Assembly: GCA_031002005.1 (NCBI GenBank)
Contig: CM061920.1
Location: forward strand, 112,334,095-112,398,094
Source of the DNA: Vandiemenella viatica
Lineage: Eukaryota; Arthropoda; Insecta; Orthoptera; Morabidae
DNA: 64,000 nt
Direction of reading: 5' to 3'
Below are positions 21,388 to 32,741 of this stretch, piece by piece. The translations under genes and the position numbers were made by a program. Position 1 is the stretch's first letter. Each line of letters begins with the position of its first letter. The notes under the pieces are model-generated. The model was given only the letters and a program-made list of their open reading frames with translations. It was not told the origin of the DNA and searched no databases.

Positions 21388-21734
21388 CTGACAACAATCT
21401 TCTGTATAAGTGTATTACTTTTATGAAAATAAAAATTCTTATTTTTTTTAAAGCTTTTTTTAAAAAATTTTTTAGGGGGTTCGCCACTGTCTGGAAAATT
21501 TAAAAGGGGTTCGCGGAGCATAAAAGTTTGAGAACCGCTGCTCTATACTATTAAATAATAATACATGCAGGTGGTATAAGATTTCCTAGTGGCTATATAA
21601 ATGCTGATTTATTCTACATAATAAAAAATTGTAAAAAATAGCAATCTCTTATCGTGCTTGTAAGTAATTTGTTGAAGATTTAGTTGCATGATTTGACCAT
21701 AGGTGTCACCACCAGCAGACAAGTTGTATTTTAA

Positions 21735-22358
21735 ATGGCGTTGAGTCCGTCAACATACGTGAAAGATGAGCAAGGTATAATGAGTCCACTTTTATGATTA
21801 ATTTTTTGCTTTTGCTGTTTCATTGTTTTTAGTACATGAAATATTTACTACATGACGTTAATTACTTTCTAAAAATAATAAAAGTAACTTAGTTTCTTTA
21901 GAGGTTGTGTTCTTTCCATAATGTTACTGACTTTTTTAAAATAAATGATTATACCGTATGCAGAGTAATAATCGTACGATTTGTATTGAAATGTAGATTA
22001 TTAATATATGTTACTTTAACTTTTAAGGGGCGACTTTTATCGCCGCCAGCCAGAGGCCCGATGGCACATGGAGAAAACCGAGGAGAGTAAGGGATGGATA
22101 TGTACCCCAGGAAGAAGTGCCAATGTGTGTAATAATGCAGAGTTAACGTTTTGTAACAATATTTACAGCTGAACAATGGTGTTTGGTGCATTGCAGTTGT
22201 ATTTTTCAGATACGAGAGTAAAGGGAGGCTTTTTGCAAAATCTAAGCCAGTGTATCCAGTGGGAATGACTGAAGAATTTGTAAGTGCTCACAAAGGCAAG
22301 AAAGAAAACTTTGAAAAAGCTCCGATTTCTGGCATAATGGTTGAAGCTCCGAGTGAAG
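21735..22358 (+). CDS. Putative host gene, first two exons (partial)
   Basis: Exon 1 runs from ATG 21735 to 21774 ([13 protein letters not shown] plus one base), then GTATAA. Exon 2 is best placed at 22197-22358: the acceptor TTGGTGCATTGCAG precedes it and the donor GTATGT follows. The phase-1 junction gives an uninterrupted frame of 67 residues, including [32 protein letters not shown] and [15 protein letters not shown] closer acceptor (TTTTTCAG at 22209) also exists but does not keep the frame with exon 1. I do not recognise the protein. Unlike the surroundings, it is free of stops, has matched splice borders and lies outside any element I can delimit. Later exons were not found. Confidence 0.5.
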
Positions 22359-23772
22359 GTATGTTAAAGGATTATTTCTTTAGGGCCTATATGATTAATG
22401 CTGAACTGATTTAAATGTATAATGAGTGTAGAGTGCAATTGGTATCAGATAGGGGTCTGGAGGGAGGGGGACAGAATTGATGGGCTAATTAATAAAATTC
22501 CCAATGTTGCCATGACAATATATTTAGGTTTTTATACAGCTCGGAGGTATTTAAAGCAGCATAGATAATATTTAAGTGTTTAGGTGTTATTCATAAACAA
22601 AGATCAGGATAGTTCAATTCCAAATTGCATAATGAATCAGTGGACCGTAAAATCAGTCTGTGAAAAGTGGATACTCTATCCATGAATGTACCTATATTAG
22701 AATAATGATATATCAGTAATGATTAAAAGGATTAAAGCAATTCTAAGCATGTACATTATATAATACAGAATCCATGCATTTTCATATGCTCTAGGGAGTT
22801 AATTTTATATTAATTTTATTTGGTTATGCTTGTGATCTGAATCATATTCTACTCTAATCACTGCCCATTCATTGCCATATTTTTGTTATTAATTTAATAG
22901 AGCATATAGCAAAGTTTCAATTCTTTCACACATCTACTTTGCACTCCCACTATTTCAGGTAAATCGTTCATTGCTTACTTTAATAGTTTATAACAGTTCT
23001 TGAGCCTTTTACCCGCAAATCAAAAGTTCCCATTCATTTACATCTGAAATAAAGTGGTAGTCTAGGCTGAAATTGTGCCAAACATCTGGAATTTGCAGCA
23101 TTATGGCTATACCTTACTTCAAATAATAAACTAATACTAAAATGATCATTTCTGTATTTTTAGTTCAGTTTTGGAATATGGATTCCACTAGTTACGTTCG
23201 TATTAGTCTCCTTGCAGAAGCAATCACATTTTATTACAAATTACAACATTTAATTTGAAAAAAGTTTATTGCAACTTATTGTGCGTTACCATTTATAAAA
23301 ATATTCACTAAATGAAGTGATCCCAATATTTTCCAGTTCTTTTTAAACCCTAGACTTTGTTGGTTAGTCGTAGATCGAGATACCACACTTCCTCCAATGT
23401 TGTTTATGACGCCACTCTGTTGCCGGGTACACTGTGTGGGCAACTAAAAATATTACTGAAATAATATGCTGTGGGGGTTTTTTTTTTGGTCCCCTTGGCC
23501 AGGGTCAAATGAAATACGATACTTCTTCTGTAAATTTATATAAGAATTAAAAATTTTCTTTAATTCTGGTACTGGAATCTAGATTTAAACTGTTCCAAGT
23601 ATTTCTGTATCCAGACAACCAAAATTATATGCATAGCTACAAGCATTAGTAACAGTTGAAACAGCAGATTTATTTTGGCAATAAAACATCAAAAACTACA
23701 TTATGTGTTCTTGTTATTTCAGTGTCTCTCCGTATCAAAAAGTCAAGATAAATTAATGATGGGAATTTATTT
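22359..23772. other. Putative intron or intergenic sequence, no feature recognised
   Basis: AT-rich, no repeat borders and no coding similarity seen. TTATTTCAG at 23714-23722 resembles a splice acceptor, but the following frame in the right phase stops after nine codons. Confidence 0.4.
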
Positions 23773-24372
23773 GGCAGTTCTATCATTACCGTGGCGCCAA
23801 AATCTGATGATGAATTCTTGCAGAACTCGACGAAATAAATCGAAAATAAAGAATAAAATTTTTTGATATCTCGCTTGGTTTTCGAGAAATAGCATGTTAA
23901 AAATCAGCCATAGGTATAGTTCCTTCTGCTTTTGATGGTTTTTCTTCTGGTCCAGGCCGTATTTGAAGCTAACAACAATCACTAGGAAGAAAATAAAACA
24001 CCTATAGTGCATTTCCACCATGCAGATATGATGGCTTTAGTAAAAAAAATTTTTTTGGTCCAGGCCGGATCTCACCCTACCTCATCACTTTTGAGATATA
24101 ATATCTCGAGAACTAAGCGAGATATCAAAAAATTTTATTTTCCATTTGTCTCATCGAGTTACGTAAGAATTCATCATCAAATTTGGCTATAGCGAAATGT
24201 TTCTTCTGGTCCAGGCCGTATTTCAACCTAAGTTACGTAAATTTTGAGATACGATATCTCGAGAACCAAGCGAGATATCAAAAAAAAATTATTCTTTATT
24301 TTCGATTTGTTTTGTCGAGTTCTATAAGAATCAATCATCATATTGTGGCGCCACGGTAATGATAGAATCCCC
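23773..24372. mobile_element. 600-bp MITE with TACCGTGGCGCCA ends
   Basis: The inverted ends share TTCTATCATTACCGTGGCGCCA and, with some changes, about 100 bp inward (AGAACTCGACGAAA..., GATATCTCGCTTGGTT). The 8-bp direct repeat ATTTATTT is at 23765-23772 and 24373-24380, as for hAT. The interior repeats a GGTCCAGGCCG...TTTGAAG/CAACCTAA module near 23950, 24058 and 24210, and once more just outside at 24500. No coding sequence. Confidence 0.75.
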
Positions 24373-24380
24373 ATTTATTT

Positions 24381-25025
24381 TCTGTGACTTAATGATGAAT
24401 ATGTCTTGCCATGTTGAATCGATAGAGATTGAGTGCTTTTGCTGTATGCAAATACCACATTTCAATGGCTTTTATGAAATTTTTCTCTTGGTCCAGACTG
24501 CATTTCAACCTAACCACAACTGCCAGGTTAATACGATCCCGATACCAACAACATTGCAACAGTATCACAATATATATGTCAGAAATCATTTATGCTTAAT
24601 TTTAGATAACGATACCACCAATGTTGAAAACTATTATTATTAATCATCAATCATTATCAATAATTACTTTTTGTTTGTTCCCCCCAATCCAAAAAAAAAG
24701 CCAACAAAAAATGTATTTTCTGTGACATTTGCAGCAACCCACGTGTTTAATATGTCGCACATGGAAACAATGACATCATATGTAGTAGCAGCATTTTGTG
24801 TTTGCATCATTGCTGTCCACATGAAAGAAAGTAGTGATAGCAGTATTGCCATCTAGAATTAACCCGACTTTGTATCTTAACCAGCCAAATGAACTTAAAG
24901 TATTTCATACTAATGATTTTTAATCTTTCTAATATAATTACTCTGCCCAACCATGATTAACTATTTTTTGTTAACTGTTACTCAATAACCAAATGGAAAA
25001 GCTAAAGGTTTATTATGATTATAAG
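24381..25025. other. No gene recognised
   Basis: AT-rich sequence containing a diverged extra copy of the GGTCCAGACTGCATTTCAACC module of the neighbouring MITE at about 24500. Nothing else stands out. Confidence 0.4.
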
Positions 25026-25700
25026 ATGGGGAAGGAATTGCTGTTGAAGACTTGAAATGTAATTACCTTGGCATAAAATTTCATAATAAACTAAACTGGG
25101 CAGGACACATTGAACAGATGATAGGAAAAGGTTTTAAAAGCCTTCATTTATTGGCAAGAGTGTTGAGGGAATGTTCCAAAGAAGTGAGGGAATTGGGTTG
25201 CAGAACTTTTGTTAGCAGTGCTTGAATATAGTGGTGTATCAAATACAGGAGTTGAAGCGGGTGCTAGATTTTTCTCTGGAAATTACTGCAGAACATAATT
25301 CGTAACTGATCCAATAATGAAGCTGAAATGGTACGTCATACTACTGCCATAGTGAAACGTGAGACATCACTTTCTGAAGTAGTCTGAGTGGTGTCACACT
25401 GGTACAGGGTGTATTACAACCTAATTACTGCTTGAAAATATGTCTTGTAGTTGACTAGTTATGATGTCATTAGTTGGTGTGGTACAATGATGTAGCAGAA
25501 TCGCTATCTCTTGACCAAGACCACAAGCTGGAACTCGGTTGCAGGCAAAATGGTATGGGAAAATATTCCCTCATAGGAAAGAAGGCAGGAATTGGAATAA
25601 ATTACCAAGTGAAAAGATAAATAATTTACCAAAAATGCTAAAAGAACTTAAATTTAACATTCGTAAAAGGCAAAAGTAGGTGGATACAAGAAAGGGGAGA
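25026..25700 (+). pseudogene. LINE family A ORF2 C-terminal remnant (plus strand)
   Basis: Translated in pieces: MGKELL, LKCNYLGIKFHNKLNWAGHI, IGKGFKSLHLLARVLRECSK, then near 25590 GRNWNKLPSEKINNLPKMLK and a stop. It is the same thumb/C-terminal region as minus-strand 26205-26705, but with many indels and stops and a 120-bp unrelated-looking stretch in the middle. It is an older copy in the opposite orientation to its neighbour at 26008. Confidence 0.82.
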
Positions 25701-26007
25701 AAATGTATGTGAGTAAGGCCCTCTTCACACTGCACAATTCTGAAGAAACTTGACTAAGACTTAAGTATCATCTATTTGAATTGCCTGAGGGGATTATACC
25801 CACACACAACCTAGTACCACACACTGTGGATACTGTGAAACAATACAGTCTTATGTCTGCCTGCAGAACAATTCTAATAAACATTCCTGCTGTGACTTCT
25901 AACACAGTTTTTCAGCATGTCAAGTGGTGATTTTGCTGTCACCTATTCTTACTACAGCTGTTTTAGAAAAATAAAGGTCCAAAGAATGTGCTGCCATTCT
26001 TAATTTA
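25701..26007. other. Short intergenic stretch with a GCCCTCTTCACACTGCAC motif
   Basis: GCCCTCTTCACACTGCACA at 25719-25737 occurs inverted at 41849-41867. It looks like the terminus of an unidentified MITE, but no partner end is visible nearby. Confidence 0.3.
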
Positions 26008-26204
26008 ATTGCAATGGAGCACAGGCTCCGGTGGCAATTTCCCTACACCTCCATCTACCCCTATCCTGTACCCATCTACATTTGCCCTCTACAGATTTTA
26101 TATTTAAATTCTTTCAACGTTTTCATTCAATTATTCATCATTTCTCTTGGTAACTCATTCCCATCCCTGACACCCTTACCTAAAAAAGAGAATCTTCCCA
26201 CACC

Positions 26205-28731
26205 CTAGTGCCTGTAATTGAGTGCCAGCTTGTGGTCATGGTCATCTTTTCCCTTCCATGCATTACTTTTCATACCTTCTCCAATATCTTTCCATGCCTC
26301 ATTGCCAGTGTATGCCCTGTTCACTCCCATGACCCTACTCATTCTCCTGCTGTCTTGCAACAAATCCCATTTCAGCTCCTTTATCATATCTGTCACTGAT
26401 TGCATTCTGTGATAATTTCCAGAAACAAATCTAGCAGCCCTTTTCTGCACCCTCTCCAACTCCTGTATTTGATACGTAAAATAAGGGTCCCATACTACAC
26501 TGCCATATTTGAGCAATGGTCTGACCAAAGTTCTGTAACCCAATTCTCTCACTTCTCTCGTACATCCCATCACTCTCTCCAAGTGCAGAATTTTGAAACC
26601 TTTTCCTACCACCTGTCCAATGTGTCCTGCCCAGTTAAGCTTGTTATCAAATATAATGACAAGATATTTACATTTCAAGACTTTAGCAAGCAATTCTTTC
26701 CCCACCTTATATTAATAATTAACCTTTTGTTTATTTGTATATCTAATAAGCTGACTCTTCTTTGCATTTATCTTCATCCCAAGTTTACCAACCTAACTAA
26801 ATATCCTGTCCAGATCACCCTGCAACTGTTTACAATCTATCGTTTTGATTCTTTTACATGGCATTATGTCATCTGCAAACAATCTAATTTCAGATAGTAA
26901 ACAATCAACACAATTATTCATTAGAATAATGAATAGCAATGGTCCCAATCCGCTACCCTTGCGTGAACTCCCACTTGTTTTGACACCGCATTTCCTACCC
27001 TAACTTTCTGTTTTCACCTTTTATAAATTCTACTACCCAGCAAATCACTTTCTGATCCACTCCAATAGATTTTACCTTATTTACTACCATTTTATGGCTC
27101 ACTCTGTCAAACGCCTTTGACAGATCTAGTGCTACACTATCAATGTGGCCTCCCTTGTCCATTTCATCTGAAATAGCTTGCATATATCCCACCAACTGAG
27201 ATTCACATGAATATCCTTGCCTGAACCCATGTTGCCTGCTTGAAAACTACTTGCGTTCCTCACATATATTTCTTATGTGGTTGCATATCAATCTTTCCCT
27301 TTATTTACCTACCACTGATGTCAAACTGATTGGCCTGTAATTCTCAATTCTATTTTTCACCCCTCCTTTATGTACCGGTACTACTATTGCACTATTCCAG
27401 TCCTGTGGTAAGCAGCAAATATCCAGACTCAATTTAAATAATTTTTCAAGATAAGTTACAATATCACATCTGGCTATCTTTAAGATATCTGTAGTAATAT
27501 TATCTACACCAGCCCCTTTGTTTTTTCAGCTTTCTTATTTCCTTCATGATTTCCTCCGGGTGAATTTCAAATTTTTTAGTATCTTCATTTCTAATTGTGT
27601 TGTTAAGCTCGTTCTCCAAATTAGACCCTCCCGTTACTGATTCATTGTCCCTAACGCTTTCACTAAACCAGTTACTTAAATCTCTGCCTTTTTCAAATCC
27701 TCAGTACCTTCCTCTCCATCCTTATGTTTAAGCATCTTTACACCCTCCCTTCCCCTCAGTTTCCTGATATAGCCATAGAAATTTCTAGATGCATCAGTCA
27801 ATGGTCCTCCTGCTCTGACAATACTCTTCATAAACCCATCTTTAGTCACTTTCTTTGCTGTTATTTAGTCCTTGTTTAGTTGTTTTAAATTTTCCCTACT
27901 ATCCTGCTGTCTCTTAACTCTGTTATGTTGTCTTCTTACCAACCTCTTTAACCTCCTCACCTCCCTATTATAGTACACAGGTTCTTTACTTATTTTTATT
28001 TTCTGTTTTGGAATAAATATTTCTTCCCCGTTTCTTATTGTCTCCTTGACGTCTTCCCACCTTGACTCTTTTGTTCTTATGCCTTCCTTCCATTTGTTGA
28101 AACGTTCTCTGAAATTTTTAATTTGAAATTTGTGCCTTTTTGTAATTGTACCTATTTCCTCCTTCAGTTTTGGTTGATGGTTTACTGAATCCTCTAAAAT
28201 CCATCATAACGGCTTTGTGATCACTTATTCCTTCGGTTACTTGACACCCCACAAGGTTAGCATCAGGCTTTATTAGGAATATATCCAAAATATTTTGTCC
28301 CCTAGTGTTTTGCTCAACCACTTGTGTAAATCCTCCTTCTCTTATTAAGATATTTGCAAATCTTTGTTCCCTTGTGTTATTAATCTTGTTTTCTACCCAG
28401 TTTACACCTGGTAAATTTAAATCCCCACCAATGATGATCATTCTATTCTCACCTCTGAAATCTGAGTATGAATTTAATTTCTCCCCAAGAGCCTCATCTT
28501 CTTCTGTCATTCTTCCACTGCGGTAAACACCAACACTCTGATTTTTTTCTTTTTATTACCCCAAGTACGTCATCGTCTTAATCTATGAACTCCACAGAAC
28601 TGTGGTAAATTTTGCTAACTAGTTTGAAAACTACTACTCCTCCAATTGCTCCTCTATCTCTGTGGTACACTCTGTAACCATCAGGAAAAAACTGTCAAGT
28701 ACTTCTTCTTTTAATCAACTCTCTACCCCAA
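26205..28731 (-). pseudogene. LINE family A ORF2: endonuclease C-part and reverse transcriptase
   Basis: On the minus strand the endonuclease continues directly after the THAP-element insertion: GVES, DGYRVYHRDRGAIGG, then IIIGGDLNLPGVNWVEN and EGISDHKAVMMDF (28510-28118). This is followed by reverse transcriptase pieces PISLTSVVGK, QHGFRQGYSCESQLVGYMQA, ALDLSKAFDRVSHKMV (27195-26995) and the C-terminal thumb with NWAGHIGQVVGKGFKILHL and QELERVQKRAARFVSGNY (26705-26205). The first catalytic Asp of the polymerase (LDLSKAFD) is present. The expected FADD region around 26870 is degenerate. Numerous stops and frameshifts make it a pseudogene. The plus-strand open frames here are antisense shadows. 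Confidence 0.9.
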
Positions 28732-28909
28732 TAGGGAATATGCATAAAATTAAAATTTACGTCTAGTATTTTTATTTTGAAACTTTATTAGTGTACAATT
28801 ACCACTATAGCGTTTTTTTCCTATTTATTCGATTTTATTTACTGATTTTATTAATCAAAAGTGCTAAAAAAAATACAAGGGAAATGTAACTTCGCAAAAC
28901 GCAACGCTA

Positions 28910-29206
28910 TTGGTCGAATTGAATCGTGATGACCACGTACACAATATTATTGTGAACAAAGGCATAGTTGCTGGGAGTTCTAACAGCTTTGCGATTGTAT
29001 TGAAGTTTATATTAACATATCAGCATAACTGGTGTGATATTGTATTCTTGCTGCAATACACACACCAAATAATGACTGAAAGTGGTTTTCTGGCAGCACA
29101 GTCGTTTAATCTTCCAAAAATTGATGCTTTCATCATGACAAGAAATTTTGCAACAAATCCGAATTTTATGGTCGCTCAGCTCAGAGCAGTGAAAGCTGAA
29201 AGGTAA
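28910..29206 (+). pseudogene. Possible YqaJ/SWIM-type accessory protein exon of the THAP element
   Basis: This open frame includes LAAQSFNLPKIDAFIMTRNF and ATNPNFMVAQLRAVKAERG, and ends at a possible donor (AAAG|GTAATT at 29201-29206). The spacing LPKIDAF...NPNF...AQLRAVKAER is reminiscent of the conserved block before the SWIM finger in YqaJ-containing mobile-element proteins. That is from memory of the family, not a search. The frame continues upstream of the first Met with a few codons. LINE B begins about 20 bases downstream. Confidence 0.4.
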
Positions 29207-29225
29207 TTAAGTGATAGATATTTCA

Positions 29226-30850
29226 ATTTTTGTTTTTTTGCTGTCGTCGGTCTTTCGACTGGTTTGATGCAATCCTCCACCCTTTCCTATCCTGTGCTAA
29301 CCTCTTCATTTCTACATACCCCTTACAGCCCATGCCCTCAATTATCTGCTTCATATATTCTAATCTCTGTCTTCCTCTACAGTTCTTACCTTCGACTGTT
29401 CCCTTCACCAACAAATTAACCAATCCTGCATGTCTCAAAATATGACCTACCAGCCTGTCTCTTCTTCCACAAGCTGCTTTACTCACCCACCATTTCCAAA
29501 ACTCGTTCATTTCTTACTTTGTCTGTCCACTTAATTTTCAGAATTCTTCTGTAACACCACATTTCAAATGCTTCAATTTTCTTTATTTCCGGTATCCCTA
29601 AAGTCCATGTTTCGCTACCATAAAGTGCTGTGCTCCACACAAAGAGTTTAAAAAAGTTCTTTCTAATTCATAGATCAATATTTGAAACTAAAAGGTTTCT
29701 CTTTTTCATGAAGGCTCTTTTTGCTAATGCTATTCTACTTTTAACATCATTCCTGCTTCGGCCATCAGTTGTAATTTTACTTCCCAAGTAGCAGAATTCT
29801 CCTACTTCTCCTATTGCATCCGATCCTATTTTTATATTTAATCCACTAGTATTGGTATCATTTCTGCTACATTTCATCACTTTTGTCTTGCTTTGATTTA
29901 TATTCAGTCCAAAATCTTCCTTCAGTATTTTGTTCATGCCATTCAGTAACTTCTCAATATCCTCAGCCCTCTCTGCTAACAACACAATGTTGTCAGCAAA
30001 TCGTAGCATACTGATTTTTTTCTCCCTGAAAACTTATGTCACATGGAAATTTATAATGACTTTTTTCTTTGCTTCTTTACATACAAGTTGAATATTAACA
30101 GGGATAGACTACAGCCTAGTCTCGCACCCTTTTTTTTCTAAATCAACAAATGTCATAAAAGTATCTTTGTTTTTCTTGATTCAACCTTCAAGTGTTAATC
30201 TTAAAGACAGAATTGCTTCCCTTGTACCACGATTTTTCCTAAACCCAAACTGATCTTCATCTACTATGTCTTCTACTACCCTTTCCATCCTTTTGTATAT
30301 TATTCTGGTCAATAATTTTGAAGCATGTGTTGTTAGACTAATGGTGCGATAATTCTCACATTTGTCGGCTTGTGCTTTCTTTGGAAATGTGAAGATGATA
30401 TTTTTAATAAAATCAGTTGGAATTTCTCCTGTTTCATACCTTTTTGATATCAGCTTGAATAATCTTTTGATTCCTTCCTCTCCTAGGGATTTAAGAAGTT
30501 CTGCAGGGATCTCATCAATTCCAACTGCCTTATTTGCTTTCAAGTCATTCAGAGCTTTATTAAATCCTGTCCTCAAAACAGGATCTCCTAATTCATCAGT
30601 GTCGACATTGCCTTCCTTTTCCATTACACTATTGTTCAAGTTGTCCCCAACATACAGTTTCTCAATGTATTCTTTCCATCGGTCAGCTCTATCTTTGAGC
30701 TTTAAAGAGGTTTCCCATTGGCAGCTTTTCTTCATTTCTCCAAATTTCTGTTTGATCTTTCTATATGCAACATCTACTTTACCTACAACCAGTTCCTTTT
30801 ATACTTCTTCACATTTTTCTTGTAGCTATTTTTCTTTTGCTATTTTGCAT
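29226..30850 (-). pseudogene. LINE family B reverse transcriptase pseudogene
   Basis: Frames on the minus strand give WKEYIEKLY, ALNDLKANKAVGIDEIPAEL, CENYRTISLTTHASKLLTRI, DEDQFGFRKNRGTREAILSL (30735-30181), then TFVDLEK broken off near 30140, MLRFADNIVLLAERAEDIEK and EFCYLGSKITTDGRSRNDVK (30009-29668), and the C-terminal WRIASNQSKDRRQ (29510-29223). These are polymerase fingers, palm and thumb of an RTE-like or related LINE. The usual FADD motif reads FADN, so a catalytic Asp is lost. There is a deletion between motifs A and B, plus stops. Confidence 0.88.
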
Positions 30851-31300
30851 TTCCTATTTAATTGATTTCTAAATTTCCTGTACTGCTCTCTTCCTGTTTC
30901 ATCCTTAGCATTTTTGTACCTTCTCCTCTGATCCATCAGCTCCAAAATTTCTTCGTGATCCAAGGTTTTCGGGCAGCTTGTTCCCTAAAGCCTAATGTTT
31001 CTTTGCCTGGAGATCCGATTGGGGGACTATTTTACCTCCGGAATATTTTACCCACGAAGAAGCCATCATGATATATGTAATTTGAGAGGATTACATGTCC
31101 TCGAGATACCCTTTGCAGTGGTTTCTCATTTCCTTCTGCATCCCCATGCCGTTGATCATTTCTGATTGATCCGCCTCTAGGGGCCGTTTCCAATCCCAAG
31201 GGCAAGAGGGTGCCCTGAACCACTCCCCACTCTTCCGCCCTCCTTTCGGAGGCCGTTGGCAAGCTTATACCTGGAATCTTTTAGTCGCCAGAGCCTCGTT
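29226..31300 (-). mobile_element. LINE family B (endonuclease lost by internal deletion), minus strand
   Basis: Read from about 31300 down: a 5' leader ending in GATGGCTTCTTCGTGGG and AATATTCCGGAGG (31075-31030), then a jump near 31005 straight into sequence just before the reverse transcriptase, so the endonuclease is missing. The polymerase and C-terminal region follow, and a 3' end with TCGAAAGACCGACGACAGC near 29240-29265. It lies wholly inside the THAP element. Confidence 0.8.
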
Positions 31301-31389
31301 CGTGCAAACAGGGTGCACCACATGAAGGAGAGGTTGTCATTTGGTTGGAAAAGGCTAGTATAGCCTCTCCCAAACCCTTACACCCCGAT

Positions 31390-31575
31390 ATTTCAATATT
31401 CGCATTCAAATAAACAAAAAATTCTAGATGTTGGGTACATAGCAAATTATTACCCGTTTTTATCAAATGACAGCCTGGTCTATGCGGTAGGGTGTTAACT
31501 TCATAATTTTCTGACCCGCGTTCAAATCCCCGCAGAATTAAATATTTTTATCTTCAGAAATTGTCAAGCTTGAAC
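31390..31575 (+). repeat. tRNA-derived SINE (family S2), plus-strand copy
   Basis: It contains an A-box-like TGGTCTATGCGGTAGGGTG (31475-31493) and a B box GCGTTCAAATCCCC (31519-31532), then TTTATCTTCAGAAATTGTCAAGCTTGA. An inverted, diverged copy is at 32293-32510, leaving a loop of about 720 bp. Confidence 0.65.
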
Positions 31576-32292
31576 TTTTTATTTTGTTAAAACTTCATTT
31601 GCGTTCTTTTATTGAGTGAAATAATATTTAGAACAAATCATATTACCTACAATTCAGCGTCATTTTTTTTCCCCTGAAATTCTTCTTTTTTTTTTTCTTA
31701 ATAAATTCACAGGTCTACCGACGGATTGTCTTTTCACAACACAAATCGGCTGCACACCCTTAAAAACCTCATTGCAATCATTCGTCAAGAAAGCCTCCAT
31801 TCTTACGTTTTTTCACTTTTTGTTAATAAGTTATTTCGGTGCGTTTTCAATTTAAATAGTTTCTATCATGTTATTTATTTCATCTTCATCATTTCTTTAC
31901 TTGTGTGTCATCAAGAGGTATTTTAAACGAAATACATAGCATTGGAAAGATAGTATTTTTTTTTTTTCCTTCTACACTCAATTTGTTCCAAGAACGGTTG
32001 CGTGTAAATGGTGGAATATAAAATAGTAGGCCTATCCATGACGAAAAATGGAGCTTGACAAGGAAATGGAAGAACAGGTGACAAATGCTTATAAACATTG
32101 CAAAATTCTTGTATCAGATTCCAGTTTACTAGCAGATTCGCCTCATGACACAATTTCATTGGGTATGGAGCAATTCATATTAGGAAGCCATTGTTGATAA
32201 ATGGGCTGAAATTATGTTTGATGTATTTGTTATAAGCAAAGTAACTTGTTTTAAATTTTAATTCGCACTGTAAAAGTATGCAAATGAAGTTT

Positions 32293-32510
32293 TAAACAAA
32301 ATAAATAAGTGAAGCTTGACAATTTTTGAAGATAAGAATAATTAAAAATATTTGATTCTGCGGGGATTTGAACTCAGGTCACAAAATTATGAAGCCAGCA
32401 CCCTACCCCATAGACCAGGCTGCCATTTGATAAAGTGGGGCAATAATTTACTATATACCAGTCATCTAGAATGTTTTGTTTATTTGTATGCAAATATCTC
32501 AAAAACTAAG
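32293..32510 (-). repeat. tRNA-derived SINE (family S2), minus-strand copy
   Basis: The reverse complement reads TGGTCTATGGGGTAGGGTGC, then GAGTTCAAATCCCCGCAGAAT, matching 31390-31575 over most of its length, including the tail CAAGCTTCACTT near 32300. Together the two copies form an inverted-repeat pair. Confidence 0.65.
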
Positions 32511-32741
32511 GAGCATTTTGAAAAACGACAATAGCGCACACACACATATAAGCTATGTACCCTTCAACATATATGAAGGAGATCGCAATTCGTTCTTAAA
32601 ATGTCTGATGATCTCCAAGTAATATGTGATTAGAGTTTGAACAGGTAATGAATTTTTATGTTACGTTTCCTAAAATACATAAATTCTACGTACTTATGTA
32701 AAAATTATCTTCACAATAATATAAACAACCAGTTGCAGATC

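Larger units (their letters stand above)
619..21540 (+). mobile_element. hAT-1: outermost hAT transposon of the nested tower
   Basis: The left end CAGCGATTCTCAAAG (619) and right end CTTTTATG...GAGAACCGCTG (to 21540) are terminal inverted repeats, both followed inward by a CGCGAACCCC-type block. The 8-bp target duplication CTCTATAC is present at 611-618 and 21541-21548, the length expected for hAT. Without nested insertions the element would be only a few kilobases. It encodes a BED-finger hAT transposase, in two blocks separated by the second hAT. Both coding blocks carry damage, so the copy is dead. Confidence 0.93.

Noticed and set aside
26400..26897. 165-codon plus-strand frame
   Set aside because: It is the antisense shadow of the LINE A reverse transcriptase C-terminus on the minus strand.
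30362..30865. 167-codon plus-strand frame
   Set aside because: Antisense to the LINE B polymerase, which has clear motifs.
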